Shown: piece by piece, positions 10,175 to 22,598 of the stretch
Position numbering within the stretch: position 1 is the stretch's first letter
How the letters are laid out: each line of letters begins with the position of its first letter
Assembly: GCA_027946555.1 (NCBI GenBank)
Contig: JAPEVC010000201.1
Coordinates: 1-64,000, forward strand
Length of the DNA: 64,000 bases
DNA from: Gnomoniopsis sp. IMI 355080
Taxonomy: Eukaryota > Ascomycota > Sordariomycetes > Diaporthales > Gnomoniaceae
Reading direction: 5' to 3'
Translations under genes and position numbers: made by a program
Notes under the pieces: model-generated
What the model was told of the DNA's origin: nothing
Seen by the model: only the letters and a program-made list of their open reading frames with translations
Database searches by the model: none

Positions 10175-11954
10175 GTCCTTTTGCTTTTTGTGCCACATTG
10201 CTTTCGTTCTTGGGTCACCTTTCCTTCTTGCTCTATATCCATATTACCTGTCTGTTCAGTGGCTGCACCTCTTGAATCTTGAGATATCAGACAGCACTCT
10301 GGGCAAGCTGTTCTCACGATGTGCTTGATAATTATGAATCACCCTTGTACCTTTGACATTGGGTTATGAGCAGGCTGTCGACCTCTGTGCATCAGCTAAT
10401 CAACCAAATTTCTGACACAATCATCAACTTCCACGCAGAAGTTACATTGGATGTCCTTCGGGGCGAAAGCGGGAACAGGGTTCGTCTTGGGGTTGAATAG
10501 ACGAGCCGAAACACCTTTCAGGATTTATCAATTTGCACACTCTAGCTTTTTGAGCTTTCCCAGTCGTCAACGTTGCAGCCTCAAGCCCTAATACCTACCT
10601 TCGCGTCATGACAGAGGAGGAAATCCGCCCTCCCCCCACACCATTCTTTTGAAGGCGAATTGCTGAGCTACGACGGGCACCGTTTTTAAGAGATCACGGA
10701 CTTCATGTTGCCAATGCAATCGTGACAGTCTTAACCTCGGGAGGAGAATCATGGTGCTCTGGTGACTTAATACAGCTTGCAGATCCTTGAGTTGCTACAC
10801 TGATAAGGCGACCATCTCATACCGGGCAGCGCCCAGAGATCAAGGTCCATGGTGATCCCACAGCTTTGGGTCGTCTAATTGTGACCCTAGCCACAATGTT
10901 TTTAATGAGCCAAGTCATTCATCATTTCGCCTGGCGCTTGTTGTCACAGGTCTGAGAAATCGATTCAGCCCACACCAGCTCTTGCATCATATCGGGCGAA
11001 TAGTCGTTCACAGAGGCTATCAACACGAGCTGCTCAAGTTACACCGAGACTGCAGGCTTCGAACCAGACGCCGGAAAAATCGACCTTCGTTGTCAATGAT
11101 AGGGCGCCTCGTACGTATGTCGAGAGACTTTTCGAGGAGCACAGCACGTCCCCGGGCCCCCTGAAGTCGCGAAAGCCATCTGCTTGCGTCCTGTCATCTC
11201 GCAAATGGGCGCTCGCAGCCAACGGGCAGCAGCAGAAAGACTAATCACCTTTTCATCTTTTTTTCTTCGAAGACTCAGCTTGAAGCCGTTCCGAGACGCA
11301 GCATGGGTCTAATGGCCGAAAATTCCAGCATCCTCCAGCATCATGTAGACTCAACCAGTCGCAAATTGATAACAAGCATGGAACGCGGTCGACAGTAGCG
11401 TTCTGAGTAAAGTCTGGCGGCGTGGGGGGTCCTATCATCAATGTGGGTGCAGAGTCGCACGCAGGACAGCCGGTAGCATTCCGAAGCCACGCAGGGTATC
11501 ATCTGCCCTGGTCTACTAGGCTTCAAGAGGATGTAACCCGCAGGGTACTTTGCATACTATGGTTACTGTCCTCGAGCTGACACATGTGATGAGCATATCG
11601 CTATCTGTTCTTGTGCTACTAGAGGAAGGAAAAAAGCCTTCATCAGCCATCGGGTAAAATTGCGGGGGGCGGCATCACCCTTCCTGTCGCCCAAGGATCC
11701 CCTCCGCTTAATGGCATACGGGTTTGGCCAGAGCTCTTCGACATCAGGATGCAAAACCTGGAGGATCTACCCCGATTGCTACCTTTTCAACTAACCCTTT
11801 TGCAACCACCGGTCAACCTCCCGGAATTTTTCGGCAAAAGAGAGTGTGATTGCGCCTACGCGACACTCGATAAGTACCACGTCTCATAGGCTCACGGTGA
11901 GCCCCCTTGGCCCTCTTTATCGTTCTCGCTTCTACGCACCTATCTAGGCTTCAG
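10175..11954. other. Intergenic region between tRNA-Glu and the F-box gene
   Basis: Several overlapping frames of 60-80 codons occur on both strands, but most begin at GTG or TTG and none shows a recognisable motif, splice-consistent extension or codon pattern. The last few hundred bases presumably hold the promoter and leader of the F-box gene. No repeat or RNA gene was identified. Confidence 0.5.
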
Positions 11955-13862
11955 ATGGTCAAGTTGCGATCCAAACTGCACCTGAGCCGGCAGGGACGGA
12001 AATCATCATTGTCGGATGCATTCTGCCCGGCTGAATGCAACGCTGCCTTCTCGACTCAGCCTGCTGGTACGCCGTTCATGTCGGGACCGACTGGAATTCC
12101 TTCTTTGTCTTTGCAGGGTCCGACCTTCAGCACGCTCCCGGAGGAGCTGCTAGTCAGAGTAGCCTCTTTTTGTGATTTCAGTGACATTTTGAGGCTGCGT
12201 CGCTCGAGTAGAGCGCTTCACGACAGCTTTGGAAAATCCTCTGTCATCGAGCGGGTCCTAGTCCATCTTGTAAGTCCTTCTCCAGGTTTTTGTCTTCAGC
12301 CTCATCCACCGTGACAAAGCTCCATACTCCACGTGGGAGATCCCGAGAGTCTGGGTCAACCCGGGTTTATCGATCCACGTTGAGTTTGGCATGGACCCTG
12401 CAGCGCTAACTAGCGAGGGTCCAACAGATGGAACCCTCTTCGTCCAGTGACATGCTCAATCAGGATGTCTTGATAGACATGGTCAAAGCCCAGCTGGATG
12501 AAGACTCGAGAGATGATGACTTCAGACGAGATGTATTCCTCTGCTTGGCTGTGACTATACCTGCGAGACAACGGGCCCGTGTCAAAGGTGCAGTTAGATC
12601 ACTTTTGGCGAGAGCACGGATCAGAGGTTCGTGCAGGGATTCCGGCCTAGGGGAGGATCCACAGGACTTACACGGCTACCACAACGACTTTGATCTTGCC
12701 GCCCAGCTGGAGAGGAGCATAGGGGTCGTATCGACTCTTTTGGTCATGGGATGTGAGTCTACCCTATTTTTTCTGGATTTGCTGTTTTCCCTTGACATCT
12801 CTTTTCTTCCTCTACACATTGTGGACGTCTATCTGGCGCCCCTGACTAAGCGACCTTCCAGATTCGGACATGTGTGATCTTGACACAGGACGCCATCTCA
12901 TCATATTGAATCATTGGTCCGTCAAGTCAAACTTATGGACTGAGAGGAGACTCTTGAAGTTTAGGGAAATAAATCTTCAGATGGCCTTCACCATGGTTCT
13001 TGGCTTGATCCACCCGTCCGACTGGTCGGATGTGCCAATATCGCCTCCTGATTTTCTTAGACTCGCCCAGCGGGTTAGAGCAGATTTTCGGGGGCTGGAC
13101 TTCACGTCTTCCAGTCAAAGTTTCTATCTCAGCTGGGAAGGAGTTCAGACAAGATCACTCCAGCTTGCTGGCCTGATTGCCTACATCCTCAAGTCAGGTG
13201 GCCTCGAGGATGTACCACGCTCCGATTTGCTACCGCTCCTTCGCGATATATCGCCCACATCAGACCGATGGGCAATACATCCATCTCCGTCAGCACCTCG
13301 ATTGAAGATGCCGCTTCTCGAAAATTTCAGCAGCACCGGTATACGAACACAGCCCAGTTCATGGCAGGAGTGGTACACCTCTCGCGTCCGGGACTTGGTC
13401 AACACCATCGATGACGACGAATGGTATGGCTATTATGTCTACACACTGGGAGACAACGATAACCCCAGCCCTGGCGGCGCACAAGATCCAGCCATGGAAA
13501 AGATTTACTTCAAGCTCGGCGGCTCTGGTCCGCCACTGCCGAGTTCACGGTCGCAGGCCAGCACAATCACCTCCCCCACGGCGACTTACCTGTCCAAGGT
13601 ATCGCTCGAGGCTCGTGGCGGTAAGGATGGTGTAATGGCAGATTTTGACTTTGTCGGAAGTATAAACACCAGTACTGGCATGGTGAACCTGCGAAAGAGC
13701 TATCGTGGAGCCCACCAATGGGACTATGAAGGTATTATGACACCCTTGGGAATTGTTGGTGAGTGGGGCAGGGAGGGAACAGGGTTTGACGGCTATTTCT
13801 GGTTGTGGAAACGGAGCTGGATGGTCGGCGATGCAGTTACAAGAACTCATGCATACTCTTAG
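11955..13862 (+). CDS. F-box domain protein of unknown substrate (3 exons)
   Basis: The predicted exons are 11955-12269, 12428-12752 and 12862-13862, giving 546 residues. All junctions keep frame, with donors GTAAGT and GTGAGT and acceptors CAG and CAG. Residues about 58-100 form an F-box: an entry motif Leu-Pro-Glu-Glu-Leu, then a Leu-rich helix, Asp-Ile-Leu-Arg-Leu-Arg and a Ser-Arg-Ala-Leu-His ending. F-box proteins bind Skp1 and bring substrates to SCF ubiquitin ligases. The rest has no named domain. The C-terminal 60 residues are Gly/Trp-rich, with a Pro-Leu-Gly-Ile-Val-Gly-Glu-Trp-Gly segment and a Phe-Trp-Leu-Trp-Lys motif typical of a fungal-specific F-box family. The ATG at 11955 was chosen because the longer frame upstream begins with TTG. 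The substrate cannot be inferred. Confidence 0.85.
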
Positions 13863-16252
13863 GCTTGCGTTTAGCTCCTTTTTTACTCTGTCTGCCTTTT
13901 ATAAAATCTGTAGCAGCATGGACTCGAACTCGGGGCTTTTGGCAGGTCTATGATAAGCTCCGAGGAACCTCTGGAGGGATCTGATCCAAGATTCGCGGCT
14001 CTGGAAAAGAAGCTACCGCGCAGAAAAAGCAGAGCAGTAATTTAGGATACCAATGTGCTAGAAATCTCTTGTAGTGTTGACTTCATCAGCTCCTACGGAA
14101 TCAACGCCTTGGTGACCAGGCTATCTAGCCCATACTTTCATTGAGCCCGTCTCTTCCGGACTGAGGTCGACAAACTCAAACTGACTTGCGCCCTCCTACC
14201 ATTTCCTCATCACAGTTTGACCAGATTTGGTGCCCGGCACGTCACTTGCGAAGTCAGGTGTATCGCAAGCACGATTGATGCTTGTAGATTGTTACGCCTC
14301 AACATATCTGCCAAGTTCAGTACCAAGGCCAATACCCTTTGTAGTCTTTTGGCATGATGCTCAAATGGGTAAGCTTGCCTCCATTCGAGTTTACGTAGCG
14401 TCCAGACATGATTGGGTGTACCACCTGAGAATGGAATAAGGTGCTCACCTTGGCAGGGATACTTTCTTGAATTACTACAGGAGGCTTGGCTGTACAAGAG
14501 CTTTCGGCTGCAGACCATGACCTCAAATGGAAGACCATCTCATGTATGTCGAAGTCCGTACCGCCGTCCCTCGATCCCATGATACTGGCAACATGTACAG
14601 TATGTAGAGGCACACTGCAATTGAGTCACGTTGTGCGTCTGAGCTGTGGTCGTCATCGTCACGTACCAACCTAGGTGTTCAACACACTGCAGAGCCTCAC
14701 GAGCGAGCTGGCAGACCGGCTTAACAAGTTTGGAATCGGGGATGCACTATTGCTTGACATGCATTCCTGAACAAATCCAATGGAAAATGCAATGGAACGT
14801 CATGATCATCTGTGATACCACACCCACCAGATGCAGTCATCGGGCCGGCCGAGTGGGTGTTCAGGCAGGGGCCCTTGAGCAGGCTGCTGGGTCACCAACT
14901 GGCATGGGCAATATGTTTCGTTTCGAAACTAATTTTGGGGCGGGCGCGAACTTAATTATCAGTCCGCAGTCCCTGTTTCTCGGGTCTTTGGCTCAAGTCC
15001 CTCTGTTCGTCGTCATAAAGTCCATGAACGGCCTGTTGACTAAAAGTATGCCCAGATAGAAAATGGAGGCAGTGCAGGGCTGAGGAGCTTGTGGGCAAAC
15101 GGAACCCCGGACGACCGTAGATCCGAACTTTAACTTCAAAACTACAAAGTTCGGCGATACCACCCAGCAAGCATGCCTACTTCAGGTCCGGATGATGCAA
15201 GATACTATCAGGCTCCAGCACAGACAAATATATAGGGTGTGAAGGTTCGGTGGGATATCTAGGAGACTGGTCTAAGAATAAGTCGGTCAGCTTTGGGCCG
15301 TCCGTCCACTAGAATGGTTGATTTATTAAGTGGTGGTGTCTCGGAAGATCCCACATGCTAAGGCTCACTCAACAGGGGTCTCGTTTCCTGTGGGGCAGAA
15401 ATTGAGTCCATGCTGTCGACATGTGCTTGGAGTGGAACTTGATGGGGATATTCCCGGCTTTTGTCCTGCCCTTGTGAGGTTGAAAAAGAAAGACCCTATT
15501 ATCTCACATCAGCTGTTACCAGGTGTGGGAGGTTATATCTTGCTGGGTTAAGACTTAATACACAGGATGCCCTAGCCGGTCTTGGTAAAGGAACCAACGG
15601 ATGCCATCCATCATCTGAGCTAGCATCAAGCCTTATCCCATCCTGTTGGTAGTTGAAAGGCTCGGTATGATCCGTCGTCCGGATCGCTTCTCTCCCCACC
15701 TACCTATTCTTCGTTTGGACCCTTTTCCCTCAGTGTCTGTACTTCCTACCTACCTACCTAATTGACGGTCTCTGACGACGCAGTTCCATCATCCTTCTCA
15801 ACTTCGTGGCTCTATTACTGTCGTGTCATCATGGCGGCCGCTTATTAGATCTTCTTCCAACCGCTTATCTATTTTCACTCTTAGCCTCCTTTCGCGACCC
15901 GGTCAAATTTTGGCTCTGAAATCCCGGGTGGCCACGACCTGCGCCTCAAAGCCGTAACCACCACTTCCAGCACGCCGCATTCAACCGGAAAGGGGCCGTC
16001 CTGCCCTCCACTGTCATCCTTCAAGCGGAAGTATTTCACAAAATCAGATTGATCCCACTCCCCCGGGTTTTGAAATAAATGTTAGTGAGCATTTCTTACT
16101 TTTGCTTTTCGCATATGCGCCGTAGGTATCTCGTCAGTGCCGAACAGCTACCCCACCTCACCGCGATCTTCTGTCTCACTGTGCCCTTTTTGGACCCCAA
16201 CAAGGGACTGAAGCCTTCTTAGTAGTAAGGCTGGCAGCTAACGACGCTCAAA
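13863..16252. other. Intergenic region upstream of the DUF7053-like gene
   Basis: Short frames on both strands lack motifs and mostly begin with non-ATG codons. Near 15745-15762 is a run of CCTA units. From about 15700 to 16250 the sequence is pyrimidine-rich, as usual for fungal promoters and 5' leaders, and it runs into the ATG at 16253. A leader intron is possible but cannot be placed with confidence. Confidence 0.5.
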
Positions 16253-17438
16253 ATGTCTAGCATGTTGCGTAAGAAGGAGGTGTTCACCATCATAACACCG
16301 ATTCCAGGCTTCATACCGCGTCAACTCGCAATTGACATCCTCCACAGTCATAGCGAGGTCATCACTCTCAATCCCTTGGTGCTGGATCATAAGCCCATCA
16401 AGGCTCCCCGGAATGCAGCTTCCGATGAGTACTATTCAACATGGTATGAGATCGAACAGAGGATACAGTACATCCCGGGCATTGGCAAGATAGGGTCCGG
16501 GAAGATCAGCTTCACCGGATGTTTCCACGACATGCCATGGGGCCTCCAGACGCATATATATGCGCCAATGAATGTGGATCTCAAGAACCGATATAGAATC
16601 GCCGGCAACCAGCCAGGAATCGAACCACCAGAGCCACAGGAGATTGGATTGGCATCCTTGGGAGCACCCAGTGACGGCCTGTATCTGCGCGACGACGTGG
16701 AGATCAAGTGCAACTATGCGGTGGCTGGCTTTGTAAAGTCGCAGCTCAAGGCCGCCTCCAAGGACATGGTGTCGCGCATCATCAAAAAGGCCGAGCTTCT
16801 GGATGCCGGTGTTCTTCACGCTATGATTGAGAACGGCAGGCTAAAGACGATCAATCCCAACGACAGAACGACAACCATGTCATCCCCAGATAGAACGATG
16901 TCGCCGCAGCCAGGACAGCCCTCTCCCCCTTTCATGAGTCGCCCTGGCGCCGTATCTCCCACTCCGTCCCACTCGCAACCATACCAGATCCCCCGTCCGA
17001 CATCATACCAGCAGTTCAACCGGACCGGCTCAGTGAACCAGAACGCGCACTGGTCAGCGCCATACGGCGGGATCCAAGGAGCGTCACCTCCTCATCATGC
17101 CAAAGAATACTCTCTTGCCACTCACCACGAACTTCCAGACAAGGGCGCACCACCAGTCGGCCCAATCGAAATGCCAGGCGACTACTCCTTTCCGCAGCCA
17201 TCCCCACGATTCGCATCCGCTCAGCCATCTCCCACCTACCCATCCGACCAAGAATCTACCCATTCGTCACGGGTCTCGGCGCAACCACCACAGCAAAATA
17301 GTAGTGGTGGTGGCACAGGGGCCGCCGCCAGTTCGCGATGGTCGCAGCAGTCGGACGTATCCGGGATCAGTGGCGGTGGCAGCGCACTACACTCGCCAGG
17401 CCTACTACCAACACACAACGAGGCGCCTGAGCGTGAGC

Positions 17439-17479
<41 letters not shown>

Positions 17480-17644
17480 CAAATAATGGACCGGCCACTA
17501 GACCCCGTTGCAGCGAGGCGTGCGCAGTACAGCACGCCACCGCCAGGAGGAAGATCGTATGCGTACAATCCCGCGGATTATGCAAAAGTTGGCCCAGGTC
17601 AGCAGCAGCTGAGGTCGCAGGGGAGTTGGGGGTATAGCCAGTAA
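16253..17644 (+). CDS. DUF7053-like protein with low-complexity C-terminus
   Basis: This is a single open frame of 463 residues starting at an ATG in normal context (CAAAATG). Residues 1 to about 185 form a compact domain with an N-terminal Lys-Lys-Glu-Val-Phe-Thr strand and an Ile-Pro-Gly-Ile-Gly-Lys-Ile loop. It also has a conserved-looking Gly-Leu-Gln-Thr-His motif and an amphipathic Lys/Ala-rich helix. I match this from memory to the fungal DUF7053 family, which has a START/SRPBCC-like fold; the precise function is unknown. Residues about 200-463 are Ser/Pro/Gln/Gly-rich and probably disordered. They contain a run of 13 Asn (17441-17479) made by an AAC microsatellite. No signal peptide or membrane segment is visible. 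There are no obvious introns. Confidence 0.85.
17441..17479 (+). repeat. (AAC)12-AAT microsatellite coding for polyasparagine
   Basis: Twelve perfect AAC triplets are followed by AAT, encoding thirteen Asn residues within the disordered tail of the DUF7053-like protein. The uninterrupted triplet run suggests length polymorphism through slippage. Confidence 0.95.
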
Positions 17645-18530
17645 AGAAACGTTTATGAGAGACGATAGATATGTAATACTGGGCTGGTGGGAAAATAAAA
17701 AGCATGGGGACGTGCAAGCAAGCAACATACGACATCGACTCATTGATGCGAATTTGCGAATGGTGATCCTTTGTTTTCTCTTTCGCACAGCGCGTTGGCA
17801 CATTCGGAAACCAGTGTTTGGCAGCTTGGACTCTTGGAGACGGCGTTTGGAAATATTGATTGGAACCCAAACTCACCTTCACTGTGATTCTTCGGTCGAT
17901 GGCGCTGTTGGGACCTCGGAACTGGCCACTGGCAGCCTATACCCATGGGTGGTAGAGTGATGAATTTTACGATTCGATGTTTCTGACGCCTACAACACAC
18001 TTCTTGAAAGTTTATGATCTGTCGTATAATTCTTTGACTATTGACTCGCGCGCTACCTTCCGTCTACCTAGGTACCCAAGCCATCATGGTACCCATATTG
18101 TCATAGCCGATTGCATACAGATGCAACTCACGTAGTGTCATACGACACACAAGTCGGAAGGAGGATATCCTCGCCTACGGTCCAGCTTCGCCTCATCAAC
18201 GATTCTATGGGATTCGACAACTGTTGCACAGGAACAATCTATCCCATACGGGTAGGCAATACCCTATGAGCCACGGTATTGCACAAGGCTCGATACCGGG
18301 GATTGAGTCCACAGGAGACATCCTGCCTAGCTGTGCATTTCCAGTACACATGTATACAAGTCTGATCATGTTTGAAGGACCTTCAGGTCAACCACATATG
18401 CGCATTTCCTATCATTATGATGGAACTGCTCTGAGTCTAGTTCCTTCAATCCCACGAAACCGCAAATATCCTCCCCCCCCCGAAAAAAGACGCATTTGTT
18501 TCCGTAAACAATCATCCCCGTGCGTTTCCT
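17645..18530. other. Intergenic region between convergent genes
   Basis: The 3' ends of the plus-strand DUF7053-like gene and the minus-strand secreted-protein gene face each other across this stretch. It includes an ACCTAGGTACC-type word at about 18066 and a poly-C/poly-A junction near 18473-18488. The short frames present show no motif. No RNA gene was recognised. Confidence 0.5.
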
Positions 18531-19807
18531 TTAAGACGGCACAATGCAGAGACCGCTCGCACAGTCGCTCTTGGCTTTGAGGGTGTCGGCGATGATTTCC
18601 TGCACCATGTGATGAGACTCGTCGGGAAGGAAGTTGTCGGCAAATTCGGTCTTGTTGGCGTCACTACCCTGATCCCACGACGGATACCAGACAGCGGCGT
18701 AGACCTCGATGCCTGAAATACCGAGAGAGGTCTCGTTGGCGATAAAGTCGCGAACCGCAATGTGTAGAACACCAAAGGTGGTGCTATCATCCTGCTATTG
18801 AATGAAAACGTTATCAATAAGCATCAAAAATAATGTCTGCAAGTAACGGAAAGATACTCACCAGCTTCTTGTGGCCCATGCGCTGAAACGCGAGTGGAAA
18901 GGCGGTGTTCAGAGACCACGCCCAAGGGTAGTCGGCCGTGCCAAAGGCAGGAGTCGCAAAGTCGGGAACTGTGATAGATCATAGTTAGCTGAAGCCTTCT
19001 GGGTCGCTCTGCTCCTTGGTTTGGCGGCCTCCGTCAGCATGACTTACCAGTGAAATTCGTGCGCACGCTGCCAAAATTGCTCAAAACACCACCCCAGCCC
19101 TCGAAAATCTCAGAAGACTCTGAAACAGGGCTCGCGACTGTGGAATGGATGAAGTAGTGTTCAGGATTCGCGTGCAGATCTTCAGCGTCAGAGAAAGGGG
19201 ATGCAGTCCACACGGCAAACTCGGTGGCGTTGAGGCTACCACCAAAGTATCCACGGACATAAGTGCGGGCGGGGATGTACTCAGTGAGGTCGGTGGAGGA
19301 CTCGTCAATAACCTGCTTCCAGAACCTGTCTGCATGGGCAATGTCGTCTGCGAGAAGATCAAAGAACACGCCACTACCCTTTTCAGCGACCATACAGTCC
19401 TTCAAGGCGTACACGCCGGCAGGAGTGGAGTTGGCAGTGGACAGGCAGTCAGAGGTGATGTTGGTTGTTTGGATGGCGTCCTTGAGGCGGTCGTAGACTT
19501 GCTTTGCGGCAGCAGTCCCATCTGCGCCAGTGTCAATTAGTCACCATACAAGACCGCGAGCGTTCACCGGCGTGTATCGAGGGAGACGCAGGATTCTAGA
19601 GGACAACTTTGCCTCCATTGACGCACTCGATAGCTTCGAGAAAGACCAAGAACTTTAGAGTGACTTACACGCATCCTTGATGGGGTTGTCGAGGGGCTTC
19701 GAGGTGTTGGTCCAACGGACATCAAACTGAACGCCGCCGTGGGTCTCGATGGCAACGGTCACCCTGATGACGACCATGAAGGCCATGAGAAGTCCAAGGA
19801 ACATCAT
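18531..19807 (-). CDS. Secreted protein of unknown function (4 exons)
   Basis: The exons on the minus strand are 19807-19669, 19521-19048, 18968-18862 and 18794-18531, giving 327 residues. Donors are GTAAGT, GTAAGT and GTGAGT, and all junctions keep frame. The last acceptor could also be 3 nt further in (18791), removing one Gln. The N-terminus is a hydrophobic signal-like segment of about 19 residues ending in Val-Ala. Four Cys residues are visible (two in the middle part, two near the C-terminus), which could form disulphides, and several Asn-X-Ser/Thr sites suit a secreted protein. Aromatic-rich blocks such as Tyr-Pro-Trp-Ala-Trp-Ser and Val-Trp-Tyr-Pro-Ser-Trp suggest a folded extracellular domain. 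I do not recognise the family. It is followed downstream by other secretory-pathway genes. Confidence 0.78.
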
Positions 19808-21857
19808 CGTTAGTCTGTAGAATGTTGATGTCTTTGTACTGTAGGCGTTCCGAAACGCCAGGTGGGTCTATGGGTGTCGTGTTGGTTTGCGTTGTGGTGC
19901 GGCACAGTCTGTTGGTTGATGGCACTTGGAATCCTGAGGGAAGGAATCAAAATCTCGTGAATCTGAGAATTGCAAAGATATATATACTGTGTCCCATGGA
20001 ACACAGACTAGCTTCTGTAGCAACTGATCGCCCTGAAATTGCCACTTTGCGACAGTGAATGGCTTCACTCCATCTGGTTGCCCAGTAGCCAAATTACCTA
20101 GGTAGACAAAGCATGTGTACTTTCTATGCACTCGTTCCCAAAATCACCGCATCCTTTGCAACCAATTTCTCCAGTACCCCCGTGACTGAACTGAGTCGAA
20201 TGCCCAGCTTAGGCGAAACTTGTGCTTCGGCGCCGGCGTGGCCGCAACTCTAGAGTAACAGCATGTCCATCCTCAGCAACCACGTATGCCAGAGTTAATG
20301 GTCTCTTCTAGTGGCAGATCATGATGGATAGTCTTTGCCGTCTCCTTTATGATGAAGCGTCTGTTCGGCTTGACTTCGTTGTTGGGAGACTCGCCGAAAG
20401 TACTTGACAATAAATGGGCTCTTCAAGGGTAAACTCTGTAAAGTACGTGGGTGGAAAGAGTGAATTGTATCACTGGAGAGGGTTTACTAGTAGCAACTTT
20501 ATCAGCTTGAGTCCTCTGCAACAGCTATGTTTATAATGCTTCCGCCGTTAGGAGTGTATAAGCATCATGACGATCTTGCCTTTGTCGATGACAAGACCAT
20601 TCCCTTCGACTTCAATTGCGTCTAAATCATCGGCGAGATCTCGCTTTAGAAAGTCGCAGGAGTTTCAGCCTAATAGGTTTAGAGGACAAGGCCAGACTCA
20701 GCGATCTATATGCGAGCGAATGACGAAGGCGAATTTCTGGGAAGCCGCCGCAAGCTGTAAAGAGCCTTGGAGCCCTGGGCGAGTAGAATAGATGGTTTGG
20801 AAGATGCCGCTGCCATTTTGAGAAGAAAAGCTCTTGAGTACCTAGGCAATCAATATAACAGGAGAATACTACACCAGCCTGCGTGCTATATACAGGCTCT
20901 AGCATTGCTGTTCGGGTGATTGCATTCATAATGGAATGTATCTTTCCGACGCAGTCGATCTTTATAGTAAGCCATGTGCAGCACTAAGCGGAAGTCGATC
21001 TATGTACAAGCTTACCACCCTTCTCTCTGTCACACGTCTCAAAACTCCCATACAACAACCGCATATACGGCCTGTGCGATGGCCTCCATAGACCAGCGGG
21101 GTCACTTGTATGTCGCGGGCGATACTGATGGCTTGCAGGAGCGATACACGAGCAGTCTCGGGCAAAGCCGAGCTATTTCAACAATGGTACCCCGGTGAGG
21201 ACTTGGGCAAAAGTTGGTGGTTAGGTATGGTACCGTACCCAATTGGAAAAGTTTCCAATTTCTACCTAGGCTAGGCAGGTAAGATAGTTGTAGGCACATT
21301 CAGACATCCAAAACATGCATACATATAGACACACATTTCCAGGCTGCACAGGTACGCCACAGTTGTGGTGGGAGATGAGGAAACTTGACCAATTTTTGCA
21401 AGCCACTGGTCATGGAAATCCCGGGATATCAAACAACACTCCCACGTTGCCAGGATAATTCTGTTGCTACTTCGTTCAACACCACTTTTGATCGATCCGC
21501 TGAGTCTGTTCAGCTTGTACTAGCACATCCATGCAGACCAGGCTGCGTCCAAGCACAAACAGTGTAAGACGATTGGTCAAGGTTTAAGCAGGGTCTGCCC
21601 TGTCCAATCTGAAGACCTCACATATTCAGCTCTCAAGGCCGACATCCACCAAATATTGACCTTGACGTCTTCGAAATTCTCAAGATCACACTGATGTAAC
21701 CGACAGCCAAATACTCAAATCACTAGTCATCGATGATGAAGGACGTAAAAGACCTTCCCCCCTCCCCCGGATTTGAGCGGGAACTCTTTCTTCTTCTAGC
21801 TCCTGCCTCAAACTGTATCAAGGCCCCTTCCTCGCACAATACATCGTACCGTATATA
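19808..21857. other. Divergent intergenic region between the secreted-protein gene and the NPC2-like gene
   Basis: It contains promoters for both neighbours, which point away from each other. ACCTAGGT-type words occur at about 20096, 20839 and 21264, and a perfect short inverted repeat lies at 21241-21260. Small frames at 20567-20791 and 20974-21198 show no motif. The sequence immediately before 21858 is pyrimidine-rich, with a TATATA word just before the ATG. Confidence 0.5.
21241..21260. repeat. Perfect 9-bp inverted repeat with 2-nt centre
   Basis: AATTGGAAA and its reverse complement TTTCCAATT flank an AG dinucleotide. It lies about 600 bp upstream of the NPC2-like gene and contains CCAAT on both strands. 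It could be a palindromic binding site or a chance palindrome. Confidence 0.6.
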
Positions 21858-22598
21858 ATGAAGCTGTCTGCTATTTATGCCATTTATACCGTCGCCTGCA
21901 GGGCTGGTCTCGCCCTAGCAAGATATGTTGAGCCTCAACTCAACGTCAAGAGCGCCAATGCTACCCACGAGGACGTAAGCGAGCTCATTGACTCGCTTGT
22001 CTGGCTCGACGACGACGACGACGAAGAGCTCTCCGCCTACCTTGGTGACAAAGTTCCCGGGGACAATTTCTTGACTCTCTGTGACGGCGACCATACTGGA
22101 GACATTGTTTCGATCGACAATCTCGACCTGAGCCCCAATCCTCCCGCGAGGTAAGTCTGAGAGAAAGCCTGCCCAGTTATACCTTGATGATTTACTAACG
22201 CATTATATTCTACCAGAGGGCAGAACCTCACCGTTGACGCGGCCGGTACGATCAAGAGCGAAGTGAACGCGGGCACCAAAGTCTCGGTCAGAGTCAAGCT
22301 TGGGCCTACCACTGTCTACAGAAAGAAGTTTGATCTATGCAAGGAGTTCGAAAAGGTGGGAGGGAGTTGCCCTATCAGTTCAGGGACGCCAAGGGTCGTA
22401 AAGACCTTCAAAATCCCGAAGCAGGTTCCCAAGGTATGTCAATCTATGTTCTCTCATCAATCGCACTTCAATTCCACAATAATCTCAACGGGCTGGTGCC
22501 TAACACGGTATACATAGGGGAGATACAGCGCTCACGTAAACGTGGTTGCGGCTGATGGATCTCCTATCACTTGCCTCGAAGGTAAGTTCAAGCTCTAG
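21858..22598 (+). CDS. NPC2/ML-domain phosphatidylglycerol/phosphatidylinositol transfer protein (3 exons)
   Basis: The exons are 21858-22150, 22217-22433 and 22518-22598, giving 196 residues. Donors are GTAAGT and GTATGT, with acceptors CAG and TAG in frame. The product starts with a signal peptide (about residues 1-21), then an acidic stretch with five Asp. The ML domain follows, with a Cys in Leu-Thr-Leu-Cys-Asp-Gly, the typical Leu-Ser-Pro-Asn-Pro-Pro motif, Gly-Gln-Asn-Leu-Thr-Val, Asp-Leu-Cys near the middle, a Cys-Pro-Ile motif, a Lys-X-Val-Pro-Lys turn and a final Ile-Thr-Cys-Leu-Glu. This is the fungal Npc2 pattern, a vacuolar or secreted protein that binds sterols or phospholipids. 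The last codons could instead be followed by another intron, since GGTAAG occurs just before the stop. A short C-terminal end of this kind is normal for the family. Confidence 0.88.

Noticed and set aside
10078..10317. 79-codon minus-strand frame across the tRNA gene
   Set aside because: It is antisense to the tRNA-Glu gene and has no motif.
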